Source: Arbacia lixula (lineage: Eukaryota; Echinodermata; Echinoidea; Arbacioida; Arbaciidae). From it: 64,000 nt of DNA. The position numbers and the translations under genes were made by a program. The stretch covers positions 36,116,297-36,180,296 of the forward strand of contig OZ022576.1 in the NCBI GenBank assembly GCA_963669155.1. Direction: 5' to 3'. Positions 51,301-60,055 of this stretch are shown piece by piece (position 1 is the stretch's first letter; each line of letters starts with the position of its first letter). The notes beneath the pieces are model-generated. The model worked only from the letters and a program-made list of their open reading frames with translations, was not told the origin of the DNA and ran no database searches.

Positions 51301-52090
51301 ACAACATGTCTTTGTTCAAAAGGTTAATGTTAAAATCTCCAAGCAATATACATTTACGCCTCTCTACTTTGATATTTTCCAATATTTGTAAGAGGTCTTC
51401 TTGAAATGCTTTTATATCTGTACTCGGTTTTCTGTATATTACACCAACAACGGCTTTTTGGTTGTCTCCAATTTCAATTTCTAGCCAAAGTGATTCTGCG
51501 TGTACTAATGTGTAGTCTTTAGTTACATACTTAAGACCTGAGCGGACATAAGCCCCTACACCCCCTCCCCTAGAATTATCACTCCTGCATTTTACCTCAA
51601 GGGAGTATCCTTCCATATTAAAAATAGATTTGTCTAAAACCCTCCAAACCTCCGACATAGCAATTACATCAAACTTAAACTTTATACAGTCCTCATAAAG
51701 GAGTTTTACAGAGTCAATATTTTTGTTCAGGGAACGCACATTTACATGTGAAAAACTGAAAGAATTTGCAGAGTTTACCGATATCTCGGTATCAAACATA
51801 CTAGGACATAAGTTATATGATACTGCATTAGCAGCCATCTTAAGTCAAAGATAATGTACACAACATTGGAAAACAAAACGTAAAGGTTAGTCCAGCAAAT
51901 GAAGTCGGAACACTTTGTAGTCGACGTCGTCCAGGCGGGAGGTGTATTTTGAGCGGATTGTTTCAGTTCGATTTGAGGCGCAATAAATCCAATCGTGTTT
52001 GACTCCGTCGGAAACACTTTCTTCCCGTTTTGGTCTTGATTGTGTACTATTTGTACTACAAGTCTACGGCCATTCTCAATGGGCACATGG
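48369..52090 (-). mobile_element. Near full-length non-LTR retrotransposon (CR1/Jockey group)
   Basis: The minus-strand element has its intact ORF2 at 51838-48905, followed by an AT-rich 3' UTR that ends in short ATC and GATT microsatellite-like repeats near 48369-48412, a usual tail type for CR1-group LINEs. A short 103-codon frame (52086-51775) overlaps the start of ORF2 but resembles no ORF1 I know, so the 5' part may be truncated. The exact 5' end and target-site duplication could not be fixed. Confidence 0.75.
48905..51838 (-). CDS. Intact LINE ORF2: endonuclease plus reverse transcriptase, 977 aa
   Basis: Endonuclease domain: HVNVRSLNKNIDSVKLL, VIAMSEVW, GVIYRKPS, LLGDFNINLL (about residue 166), DHIYTN and SDISDHFATF (about 232). 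Linker: KTWKIINDILNG. Reverse transcriptase: GNYRPISVLPVLGKVLEKI, QYGFRKKYST, LGIFLDFQKAFDTIDH, CGVPQGSVLGPTLFLIYIND and the active-site RLFADDSN (about residue 705). C-terminal tail: YGIEVWGSTYKSNL and SFWNAIPQTLRAE. No internal stop or frameshift over 2.9 kb, so this copy is young and could be active. It catalyses target-primed reverse transcription of its own RNA. Confidence 0.92.
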   Translation of the reverse strand: MAANAVSYNLCPSMFDTEISVNSANSFSFSHVNVRSLNKNIDSVKLLYEDCIKFKFDVIAMSEVWRVLDKSIFNMEGYSLEVKCRSDNSRGGGVGAYVRSGLKYVTKDYTLVHAESLWLEIEIGDNQKAVVGVIYRKPSTDIKAFQEDLLQILENIKVERRKCILLGDFNINLLNKDMLSDGFLTAMHCFGLEQQIVSPTRVTSESVSLLDHIYTNVDTCDSHSGIIESDISDHFATFMILSNCTKKQEGCHQRIHYRCYKQYDVNAFAQELAEQEWSCIRNCDDVNEAYSNFCSVFNNICNKHAPIKVRTGDRVKGTPKKPWITRGIYKSIHKKFKLYSKVKKSNYNVNVLQIYRNYRNTLTTVLRTAKRAYYSTLLNDNKNNTSKTWKIINDILNGQNTKIKGTTVDKLIKMIDGNEVVITSEKDIANEFNDFFSSIGPKLAEALPSSDHSVHDYLGNCVEQSLFWKPVTKQEVLDLIRSLDIKKACGHDNISVRLLKDGAPVLSEPLSHIFNLSLASGKFPDEMKTAKVTPLFKKGSKDDSGNYRPISVLPVLGKVLEKIVNIRLISFLENCNILYRHQYGFRKKYSTKLSLVNLINSVLKAMDEGQLTLGIFLDFQKAFDTIDHAILFRKLSHYGIRGLPLKWFESYLKDRYQFVKYKESSSEKRLIKCGVPQGSVLGPTLFLIYINDLPSATDFFNFRLFADDSNIFHTFSKKEIDIDVNEVNYHVRKIQDWCVANKLTVNISKTNYMLLSSRRKKFTLLGKIELYGQEIKEVDVATFVGIHIDKHLTWDAQIRAVNESVRRKVGILFKLRYFTLIMLYKAFIQPHITYGIEVWGSTYKSNLNCIFYTQKMAVRAITFSLYRAHTQPLFEELKLLNIYHLHKLSVCTFMFDLVHDKLPHAVKDYCSIIQHNYSTRQKEGQQLRLPLFKTMQGKFSMSFVGSSFWNAIPQTLRAETSRCGFRKAISDMLLSEK

Positions 52091-52369
52091 TAAGCATGCT
52101 TAGAAAAACTTGTGTGAGAATTTGCCTTATTTCATGTTGTAACATGATACCTATGTTTTTACATTACTGACAATCTTCTATATCACAAGTGCGTATCACT
52201 ATGCACTGTAACAGTGATTGGGATGTGTGTACAGCTCGGCGTATGTGTGAGTGCGGGGGGGGGGGGGGTGCAATCTGTTTAGGATTGAATGTGAGAAAGA
52301 AGAGACATCATGAGTGGGATAGGATATATAGTGATATAAAGTGGGAGACAGCAAAGAAAGGAATAAAAC

Positions 52370-52470
52370 CAGAAGAGAGAAAGAGAGAGAGAGCGCCCGA
52401 AAGGGATGTGTGTGTGTATGTGTGTGTGACAGGAGGGAGGGAGGGGGGGGGGGGGGGGGTGGACCACCGA
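52370..52470. repeat. GA / GT / G-run simple repeats
   Basis: Consecutive AG, TG and poly-G tracts. Proline/His-rich frames on the minus strand are shadows. Confidence 0.85.
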
Positions 52471-52646
52471 CATGCATGAGCGAGTGTGTGTGCGTGCGTT
52501 TGGAGATGTATGTCGAAAGAGTGAGGGGGAAATACAATGAACAAACGAGAGTTAAAATGACGATGGCCCAGAAGAAAAAGGAGAGGTGAAATAGTCGTGA
52601 GTATGTGAGGAATCAGGAAGGGGGAAACGGAGAGTTATGTAATTTA

Positions 52647-52760
52647 TACCATTTTCGTTATGTATGCATTTTTTTCACGTCGTTCAACCCTAAAGCTTGT
52701 CCGAGGTTTGTCCGAGTAGCAACAACTAATAAGATTCAAAAGTGCACTCCACCCATATAC
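52647..52760. mobile_element. MITE family C copy 4 (partial)
   Basis: TACCATTTTCGTTATGTATG through GCTTGTCCGAGGTTTGTCCG and AGTAGCAACAACTAAT to about 52757; the far half is missing. Confidence 0.8.
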
Positions 52761-52799
52761 AGCATGCATATTACATATGTAGCAGGTATGACTCCGCCC

Positions 52800-52925
52800 A
52801 TTGAATATGAATGTTATTTTTTCATTGACACGAATGAGAACCGGCAGCAGTACATTCGTTGAGGTAATTATTCGGGCTCCCCCAAAACGAAACGACGGAT
52901 ATGGGGGGGGGGGGGGGGGGGGCCT
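52800..52925. repeat. Dispersed repeat also found at 54848-54960
   Basis: TTTTTCATTGACACGAATGA, ACCGGCAGCAGTACATTCGT and CCCCCAAAACGAAAC here correspond to TTTTCATTGACATGACTGAA, ACCGGCAGGAGTACATTCGT and CCCCCAAAACGAAACC at 54848-54925, same orientation. Confidence 0.75.
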
Positions 52926-53393
52926 TGGGCAAACTTGCTGTCGAATAGCCATTGAGATTAAAGGGCAAGTTTACCCATGAAACATGTCAATTTTATTTAA
53001 AAATTCATTCATGATACTAATACCTGGCTCTAAAATGGCAGATTTTGTTTGAGAGAGAACCAGACGAAGCCCGTCTTACCTTCCATTTTCAGTAACCAAA
53101 GCATATGACGAGAAAACTTACGGGTCGCCGCCATGTTCCGCGCTGCCATTCAAAACTGTGACGTTACATACGAACATATAACCTCTACGCCCATTGGTTC
53201 CATTCTGTACTCTCTTGTGCCGTAATACTAATAAACATCTTACTATAAAATAACAATTTCTAGAATATTACAAGAAACAACAACATATTTTTATTATTCA
53301 TTATTTGTTAAAAACATATGTTTTTTAGCCTCAAAATATTGAGTTATCTTTTCTTTGTAACGACAATCCAACGACAAATGGACAAATCGGAAG

Positions 53394-53607
53394 AATAGAC
53401 CATTTTCGTTATGTATGCAGATTCTATTCACGTCGTTCAAATAATACGCCACCAATGGTAACCCAAAAGCTTGTCCAAGGTTTTTCCGAGTAGCAACAAC
53501 TAATAGATTCAAAGTGCGTTCCGTCCATTGAAACTGAATCACGAAATACAGGTGGAAGTAATAAACTGTCAGTTAGGGGGATAGTTGTGAACACATTACG
53601 ACATTCC
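53394..53607. mobile_element. MITE family C copy 5
   Basis: Begins AATAGACCATTTTCGTTATG and ends GTTGTGAACACATTACGACA. Contains the words for tail CAAGGTTTTTCCGAGTAGCA and TCCATTGAAACTGAATCACG. Confidence 0.9.
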
Positions 53608-53846
53608 ACAATCACTACAATGCTTTGATGTCCTTTGCACAGCACCGAAATTTAGCTGCTGTCAACTTGGAAAGAAATTTAATTCCCTATTTTGTCTCTC
53701 GAAGCTGTGTTTCTTATCATATTTTTATTTTGCAATTTTCAAGAAAATTAAGGGCAACACCAAATCAAATATCATTTTTCTATGCCACCACGAAATCCGT
53801 TGAATTCCTATCGCAAGTGTTTTCATATCACTCCATCTACCGCAGG

Positions 53847-53984
53847 GTCCACTTGCTCGTCTGTCTTCCTCGTTGTCCGACGTCTTCAATGGTGGGAGAC
53901 CATGGACAGCTTCTCCCTCCTGGAACTAAACACCACAGTCATCTCCGACAACCTGGAGCTGAAAACCGACAAGAGTTATGTAAT
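53847..53984 (+). CDS. Possible orphan exon (about 46 codons), function unknown
   Basis: After the acceptor-like CCATCTACCGCAG (ending 53846) a frame with strongly C-biased third positions reads STCSSVFLVVRRLQWWETMD, then SFSLLELNTTVISDNLELKT and DKSY, and meets a donor-like gtaatg. The first ~25 bases and the preceding intron-like sequence recur at 55255-55347, where the copy is cut off by MITE B. I do not recognise the protein. It may be an exon of an undetected gene, a captured exon inside a repeat, or a chance frame. Confidence 0.25.
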
Positions 53985-54149
53985 GCAACTGTGATTACAC
54001 GTGATCTAACACACTTTACTGTGACAATAATCGTATCAGATTTGTTAATAATCTTGCGCAATATAAATCGCCTGAACATATAAACCGAGTTGTGCTGTAT
54101 TGTAAGTACACTCATAAAATTATGTTTCTATGACATCACCCGAAACACG

Positions 54150-54322
54150 GCTCTCTCTCTCTCTCTCTCATTCCCTTCTCTCTTTCTCTCTCTTTTGCCA
54201 TTCTCATTTTCTTTATCTGACTCCCATTTTATCCCCCTTTCGTTCTCCCCCTCCTCTCTCTCTCTCTCACTCTCTCTCTCTTATACACCTGTATATCTGT
54301 CTCTATCTCTCGTTCCCCATCT

Positions 54323-54365
<43 letters not shown>

Positions 54366-54589
54366 TTTGTCATTCTCCTTTTCTTTATCTGTCTCCCATT
54401 TCATCTCCATTTCGTTCTTTTCCCCCCCCTCTCTCTCTCCCCCCCCCCCCCCCTCTCTCTCTCTCTCTCCTCTCTCTCTCTTTCTCTCTCTCTCTTTATC
54501 TCTATCTCTTTCTCTCTCTCTCTCTCTCTTTCTCTCTTTTGTCATTCTCCTTTTCTTTATCTGTCTCCCATTTCATCTCCCTCTCGTTC

Positions 54590-54632
<43 letters not shown>

Positions 54633-54726
54633 AGACCTGTATATCTGTCTCTATCTCTCGTTCCCCATCTACCCTCCCCTTTCTCTCTCTCTCCTCTCTC
54701 TCTTTCTCTCTCTCTCTTTATCTCTA

Positions 54727-54783
<57 letters not shown>

Positions 54784-54785
54784 GT
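54150..54785. repeat. 640-bp CT-rich microsatellite complex with internal ~270-bp duplication
   Basis: Long (CT)n blocks separated by diverged words. A block containing CATTCTCCTTTTCTTTATCT, CTGTATATCTGTCTCTATCT and CTCGTTCCCCATCTACC occurs twice (about 54284-54420 and 54540-54675), showing segmental duplication inside the repeat. Very long Ser/Leu frames here are not genes. Confidence 0.95.
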
Positions 54786-55254
54786 CTATATGACCCGATT
54801 AATATTCCCGTGCTCGTCGCTGACAGGCTAACTAATGGGATAACTGTTAGCTTTTCATTGACATGACTGAAAACCGGCAGGAGTACATTCGTTGTGGTCA
54901 CTATTCGGCCGCCCCCAAAACGAAACCGACTGATATCGGTTAGCCGTAGAAATGCACTTGCGGAGGGGGAGGAGGGGTTGCACAAACTTGTTGTCGAACA
55001 GCATTTGAGATCAAGCAAGTACCTCTTTGACATAAATGGATTCAAAGTTATTTTACTTTTGATGAGACATTACCATGACCTGAAACCTCCCCCCCCCCCC
55101 CTCTCGAAAGGCAACCCACCCCCTCAAGCACCTGTGTCACACCGAAAAACATATCCGGTCTTTCAGCTTAAACACCATATTATGCTATATACCTGCTCCT
55201 TATCTCACCAGTAAATGACGGTCTAATTGTCAGGGATAATGACGCCCGGCAGTG

Positions 55255-55347
55255 TCAAATATCATGCTATGCCACCACGAGATCCGTTTAGTTCCAATCG
55301 CAAGTGTTTTCATATCACTCCATCTACCGAAGGGTCCACGTGCTCGT
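55255..55347. repeat. Partial duplicate of 53768-53870
   Basis: ATGCTATGCCACCACGAGAT through CGCAAGTGTTTTCATATCAC, TCCATCTACCGAAGGGTCCA and GTGCTCGTCTG match the intron-exon boundary region of the putative orphan exon; the acceptor AG context differs (GAAG instead of GCAG). Confidence 0.7.
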
Positions 55348-55505
55348 CTGCCGTCCTTGTCACTGGAGGCGTTCGGTTTTTTTTTTTTTTCAAATTTTCG
55401 TCAAAATGAGACTTGATTGCAGCAAACTAATGTAAAATTCGTTTTCATTGGATAATTTTACATAGATTAGTGGGAACTTATTTTTCTAATTTAGTAACCC
55501 TTTAA
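55348..55505. mobile_element. MITE family B, right half
   Basis: From GTCACTGGAGGCGTTCGG through CAAATTTTCGTCAAAATGAG and TTTTACATAGATTAGTGGGA to TAGTAACCCTTTAA, matching the right arm of the complete copy at 4841-5402. Confidence 0.85.
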
Positions 55506-55594
55506 ACCGGTATGTTCTATCCGCCGTCCAAAAGCCATGGATAAATAATGCCATTTCAAACTCAATAAAACCAAACCAAAACAAAACAAAACAT

Positions 55595-56050
55595 GCTTTT
55601 CACATGCATTCTTATACACTGAGGAAAACGGAACTAAATACCAAAAATATTGCAATAAACTCAATAGACATATTGGATTGTCCAAGGGAAAGTATTTTCA
55701 TGATAGGTTTGATAAATTACAAAAATAATCTGAGAAAGACTTGGCAATTCCTAAATAAACTTTTAGTTAAACATGCCTCAACTCAAACTGGCCCAATCAT
55801 TCACAATGGTACTGAAATACATAATCCATACTGCATCGCTAATGTGTTTAATTACTTCTTTGTGAACGTAAGGCACAATTTGTCGAACTCTTTACCACCA
55901 ACCAATTTACATTTCTCTGATGTTATGCCTATAACGCTTTCAATACTTCTTTATATCTTAAGCATGTACCCAAACCAGAAGTAATTCAAATTATCAAAAG
56001 TTTTCGTAACGGTAAAAGTCCCTGATATGACAACATATCTGTTGATATTG
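55595..56050 (+). pseudogene. LINE linker fragment between endonuclease and RT (CR1/Jockey-like)
   Basis: Plus-strand frames give GKYFHDRFDKLQ (with a frame change) then NLRKTWQFLNKLLVKHAS, GTEIHNPYCIANVFNYFFVN and VRHNLSNSLPP, the segment that precedes the RT domain. RT itself is absent. Likely from the same LINE group as the fragment at 4095-5600. Confidence 0.75.
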
Positions 56051-56109
56051 TAAACAGTGTACAGTACATACTTTATTCGCAGACCTTTGGCATACATATC
56101 ACTCACTCA

Positions 56110-58283
56110 TTCACTCATCCGTCTGCTGACGGAACTCCTATGATAGCTCTCCAAAGTCTCCTCTCTTGCATGCAGGCTTCCATCTCTGTTGTTGTAATGC
56201 CAGTATCATATAATTAATTGATGAATGTCTTAGCGGGTCGTCCAGGTGGTCGTTTGCCATGTAATGGGTTCCAGGTTAATAAATCACTAACAGGTTTCCC
56301 CACCCCTCTTTTGCAATGTCCTGCAAACTGTAGTCGCCTCTTTCTGATAGATGTGGTTATCTTGGGACGGTCACCATAGAGCTCTTTGTTACTCATGTGG
56401 GCCTTCCAACTTACATCAAGTGCTTTTCGCAGCATTCTGATGTAACATCCATCCAGAGACTTGCCAGTTCTGTTAGTAATGGTCCGTGCTTCTGAACCAT
56501 ACAGAAGCACAATTTCACCAGTAGCCTGGAAGAGTTGTCTCTTAATATTCCATGGTAATTTTGAGCTCCAGATGTTGTTGAGCTTATTACATGCTCTCCA
56601 TGCCATGGCTTTCCGGATCTTAATGCCGTTTTCTGTGTTTTGGACCCAGGCTCCGAGATATTTCAAGTCCTGAACTTCTTTAAGAAATGTGCCGTCTCGT
56701 GTTTGGATATGAATCTCATGTGATTGGTTGAATGCCATGAATTGAGTTTTCTTTGCATTCATATGTAATCCAACTTTCAGTGCTGCTGTTTCAACTGCGT
56801 TCAGGAGTTCCTGAGCTTGGGATGTAGTATCCGAGATCGTCGGCAAAGTCAATAAAGGTTTTGATAGCTGGTAAGAATTCTTCGTAAAGCTAGGATCTGT
56901 TGTGTAGTACATCGACCTTCTCTAAAGCCGCTTTGATTTTGTCTTAATTTTGTCTCTAAATGGGGTCTTAATCTGTTCAGGAGCATCCTGTTGTATGTCT
57001 TTGCCAGAAGAGAGCTCAAGCTAATTCCTCTATAATTGGATGTGTTGCTTAAATCCCCCGCTTTAGACACTGGAACCAGATTCAGTAAGGACCATTGTTT
57101 AGGTGTTCTTCTGTTGAGAAGTGCATCGTTACAGAATTTGAGTATGATGTCATCAATCTCGCACCTTTTGATGACTTCTGGCGGGATGCCATGCTCTCCA
57201 CAACTTTTGCCTTATTCTGTAGCCCTCTTCGCCTTCTTATATTCTTCTATGTCAAAAGCATCAGTTCGGATTGGGAGCTCACTAGGGATTTTTGGGATTT
57301 CCTCATCTTCATTTATGACATTGGAAGGGTCCCCGAAAAGTGTTTGAAAGTGGTCATACCAGCAGCCTATCCGCTCCTCTTTTGTGCTCCCTTGTAATCT
57401 ACCAGCTCTTATCTTTTTCCTTCCACTTACCTCATTGATTAATTTCCAAGCCGTTTGATGTTTCTGGTTCATATTGGCTTCTTTAAAGTCCTTTAGTTTC
57501 TGTTTCCGATATTCGCTATTTGCTTTATCATATGCCTTATTAAACTTTTCTTTACGCCTTTCAAATTCAATATGAGTGTCTCTGATGTTTTCTTTTACAT
57601 GCCTCTTGTTTACTTCATTTAATACCTGCCTAGATTTTCCACTCTTTTTATAGCACAGTGCCCTACGTTGCTCCTTAGGTACTTTGGGCATCACTTTCTC
57701 GGCTGCTTCCTTGTTTGCCTGAATTAAGTGACTATAGTTTACTGTCTTACCGAAGCTGTCATCATCTAGGGACAGCAGGGCATATTGTTTCTGATTTCAA
57801 GAGTGTATCTTTCTTGTAGGTCTGTGTCCAACTTTAGTTTATTCCAGTCATCCCTTATCTTCTTCTGAACTGTATTAGTGTTAGCTCTAAGCCTAAGCCT
57901 GAATTTTTTCCTGTAACTATCCTGTGGTCTGACCCAATGCTAGAGAATGAATTACGTGCTTCTACATCTCGGATACCTTTTTTCTATTTTCTTCTGATGA
58001 GAATATAATCCAGTTGTGCTTTATGTCCCCTTGGTAGTTCACATGTCCATAATTTTGTGGACTTTTTCTGGAAGGTAGTGTTTGAAATGATCAAATTATT
58101 CTCGAGTGCATAGTCAAGTAGTTGTTCTCCATTTCTATTAGTGTGGTCATGATAACAATATGGTGCTTTATCAAGGCCTACTCTGAAGTTGAAATCACCG
58201 ATAACAAGCAAGAGGTTGTGTGCATACATACGCAATCTGTCACTACAAACTGGTGTATTCCCCTCCAAAATGAAAATCGCCAA
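56110..58283 (-). pseudogene. RTE-like LINE, degraded (endonuclease, RT and C-terminus, internal deletion)
   Basis: On the minus strand 58283-57984 encodes the end of an endonuclease domain (LLLVIGDFNFRVG, LDYALENNLIISNT, LDYILIRRK). 57694-57212 covers the linker (KTSG..RQVLNEVNKR, AWKLINEVSGRKK). 57070-56880 covers early RT (SNYRGISLSSLLAKTYNRML, NQSGFREGRCTTQQILALRR). The central palm with its first catalytic Asp is deleted, and the FADD box (FIDFADDL) survives only in a shifted frame near 56835-56860. 56820-56214 gives the RT tail (HMNAKKTQFMAFN, DLKYLGAW, ILLYGSEARTI-like VLLYGSEARTITNR, RRLQFAGHCKR). Not functional. Confidence 0.85.
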
Positions 58284-58587
58284 ACATTGTACCCATATTC
58301 ACGAAAGGCCTCACTTGCTCTGTATAACACTATTAATAAAAAAAATATATACATATGTGTGACAAATTAATCTTACCTATGAATTACAATAAGGTTACGC
58401 CCTCCCCCCCTGTTCTACCCCCTTCCCTCTCTCCCAACCTAGTTACAGGTCAAACTTTGATTACAGCGTTAGTGTATCTGAATTAGTATAATTCGAATAA
58501 AAGAAGACAAGAAATCAAACTTTGAAATCGCACACCTATTTCAAAATCAAGTATACGTGAGAGGCAACTTATTTTTTTAGAACAGAT

Positions 58588-59590
58588 TTAAATGAAAATA
58601 ATGAAACACTTTGGTCTCTGTTGACAGAGCGTACCATTCGTCTGGACCGCTGTGCTTAATTGATTTATATGGTAGAATGGTCTTTGGGTTACGTAAATGA
58701 AAATCGTTTGCAGTTCGGGTATTACATGTATATTGGTGCAATTCGGAATTTCATTTAAACATTGATGTGAAATATGGAGGTAAGAATCCATGCTCTAGTT
58801 TATACATGAATATTGTAGTCTGCAGAAAATTCATATCATTCACTTTCAGTAGGTTATGTCTTTGAAGTAGGGCAGCCGTGTGAGCAAAAAAGTGAAGACC
58901 ACTACATAATAATACCGCTTTCTTTTGTAGACGGATTATTAACTTATATTCTTCCGGTTGCTTTTGGCCCATGCAGTATTACAGTAAGATATATGTGAAA
59001 GAAATGAGGAATTATACAATATTATTAGAGCCTGTTCAGGGAGAAAATCTTTGAGTTTATATATTATCCAAATGGATTTGGCTACCGAAGAGATAACTTT
59101 CGCAAAGAGATAACTTTTTGCAGTTCGTCTATCATCGCTCTATTTTGGAATTTCCAATCTCGATATTACATTCATTATCAGCTATGACAGTTCTTGGTCT
59201 TCTGAAAATTATGTGATTAGTCTTGGATAAGTTCAGAGATAATCTATTGCAATCAATCTATTTTTAAGCTTGGATAATTCGTTGTTTACATTACTGATAA
59301 GTTGATGGAAATCTCTGTGCGCATACAATATGTTTGTAACGTCAGCAAATATTATATATAGGACAACTCAGCAGAAGCATTTATGATGTCATTTGATAAA
59401 GACAACAAAAAACAGGGAACCAAGAATTGACCCTTGGGTATACATTATTGTAATGTTAAAAACTTCAAATTTCTCACAATCAATTTGAATAAATTGTTTC
59501 CTATCTGACAGATAATCTTGAAACCATTTTAACCGTATACCCAGTATTCCGTACCGTTCTAGTTTGTATAAAAAAAGATATATACCTTTT
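58588..59590 (-). pseudogene. LINE RT core and tail, degraded (CR1/Jockey-like)
   Basis: Minus-strand reading from about 59590: LERYGILGIRLKWFQDYLSD, then a degraded QGSILG box and a FAD(V) remnant of the active site around 59340. After a gap: EEYKLIIRLQKKAVLLCSGL (58972-58900), HTAALLQRHNLLKVNDMNFL and IFMYKLEHGFLPPYFTSMFK. Several stops and frameshifts interrupt it. Confidence 0.8.
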
Positions 59591-59603
59591 GCAAAAAAAT
59601 CTT

Positions 59604-60055
59604 AGGCATACACCCAGTAATAAGGCTAGCGTGCTCCATTCGTTCATTTACAGGATGGAGCATGCTATCCTTACTACTAGGTGTATGTCTAAAATGTCTT
59701 TGCAAATTGAAATTACCCCAGAAAGCGGTTTCACTAAAATCTAGCCGAATTGTCCCTACGGCGGACTACTCATGAATATTAATGAGTCAGACGAAATGAG
59801 ACTCTTTCGGGTATTTGTTTCCATGTTGTCGTGTCTTGACACGTGAACTAGAAATAGCTTGCGTGGTTAAGTTGCTGCCCGGTAAGCAGTAGACTGCAGG
59901 TTCAAATCCCGTCTGGTTTTAAGATTTTTGTGTGACTTGTTTTTCGTCAATTTACAGGATGGAGCAAGCTATCCTTATTACTGGGTGCATGCCTAAAATT
60001 TCTTTGCAAATTGAAATTACCACAGAAAGCCCTCACACTAAAATCTAGCCAAAAT
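59604..60055. repeat. Direct repeat pair flanking a tRNA-like segment
   Basis: TTTACAGGATGGAGCATGCT..GCAAATTGAAATTACC..CACTAAAATCTAGCC occurs at about 59650-59745 and again at 59948-60050, same orientation. In addition 59605-59650 is partly inverted to 59655-59690 (CACCCAGTAATAAGGCTAGC / GCTATCCTTACTACTAGGTG), a small hairpin. Confidence 0.75.
59857..59920 (+). other. tRNA-like head (SINE or tRNA pseudogene)
   Basis: A box TGGTTAAGTTG (59864-59874) and B box GGTTCAAATCC (59899-59909) lie at tRNA-like spacing, inside the region between the two direct repeats. A complete cloverleaf could not be closed convincingly, so a tRNA-derived SINE head is more likely than a working tRNA. Confidence 0.45.

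Noticed and set aside
54090..54866. Long Ser/Leu-rich open frames (up to 258 codons)
   Set aside because: They are CT-repeat translations; no start context, domain or splice signal.
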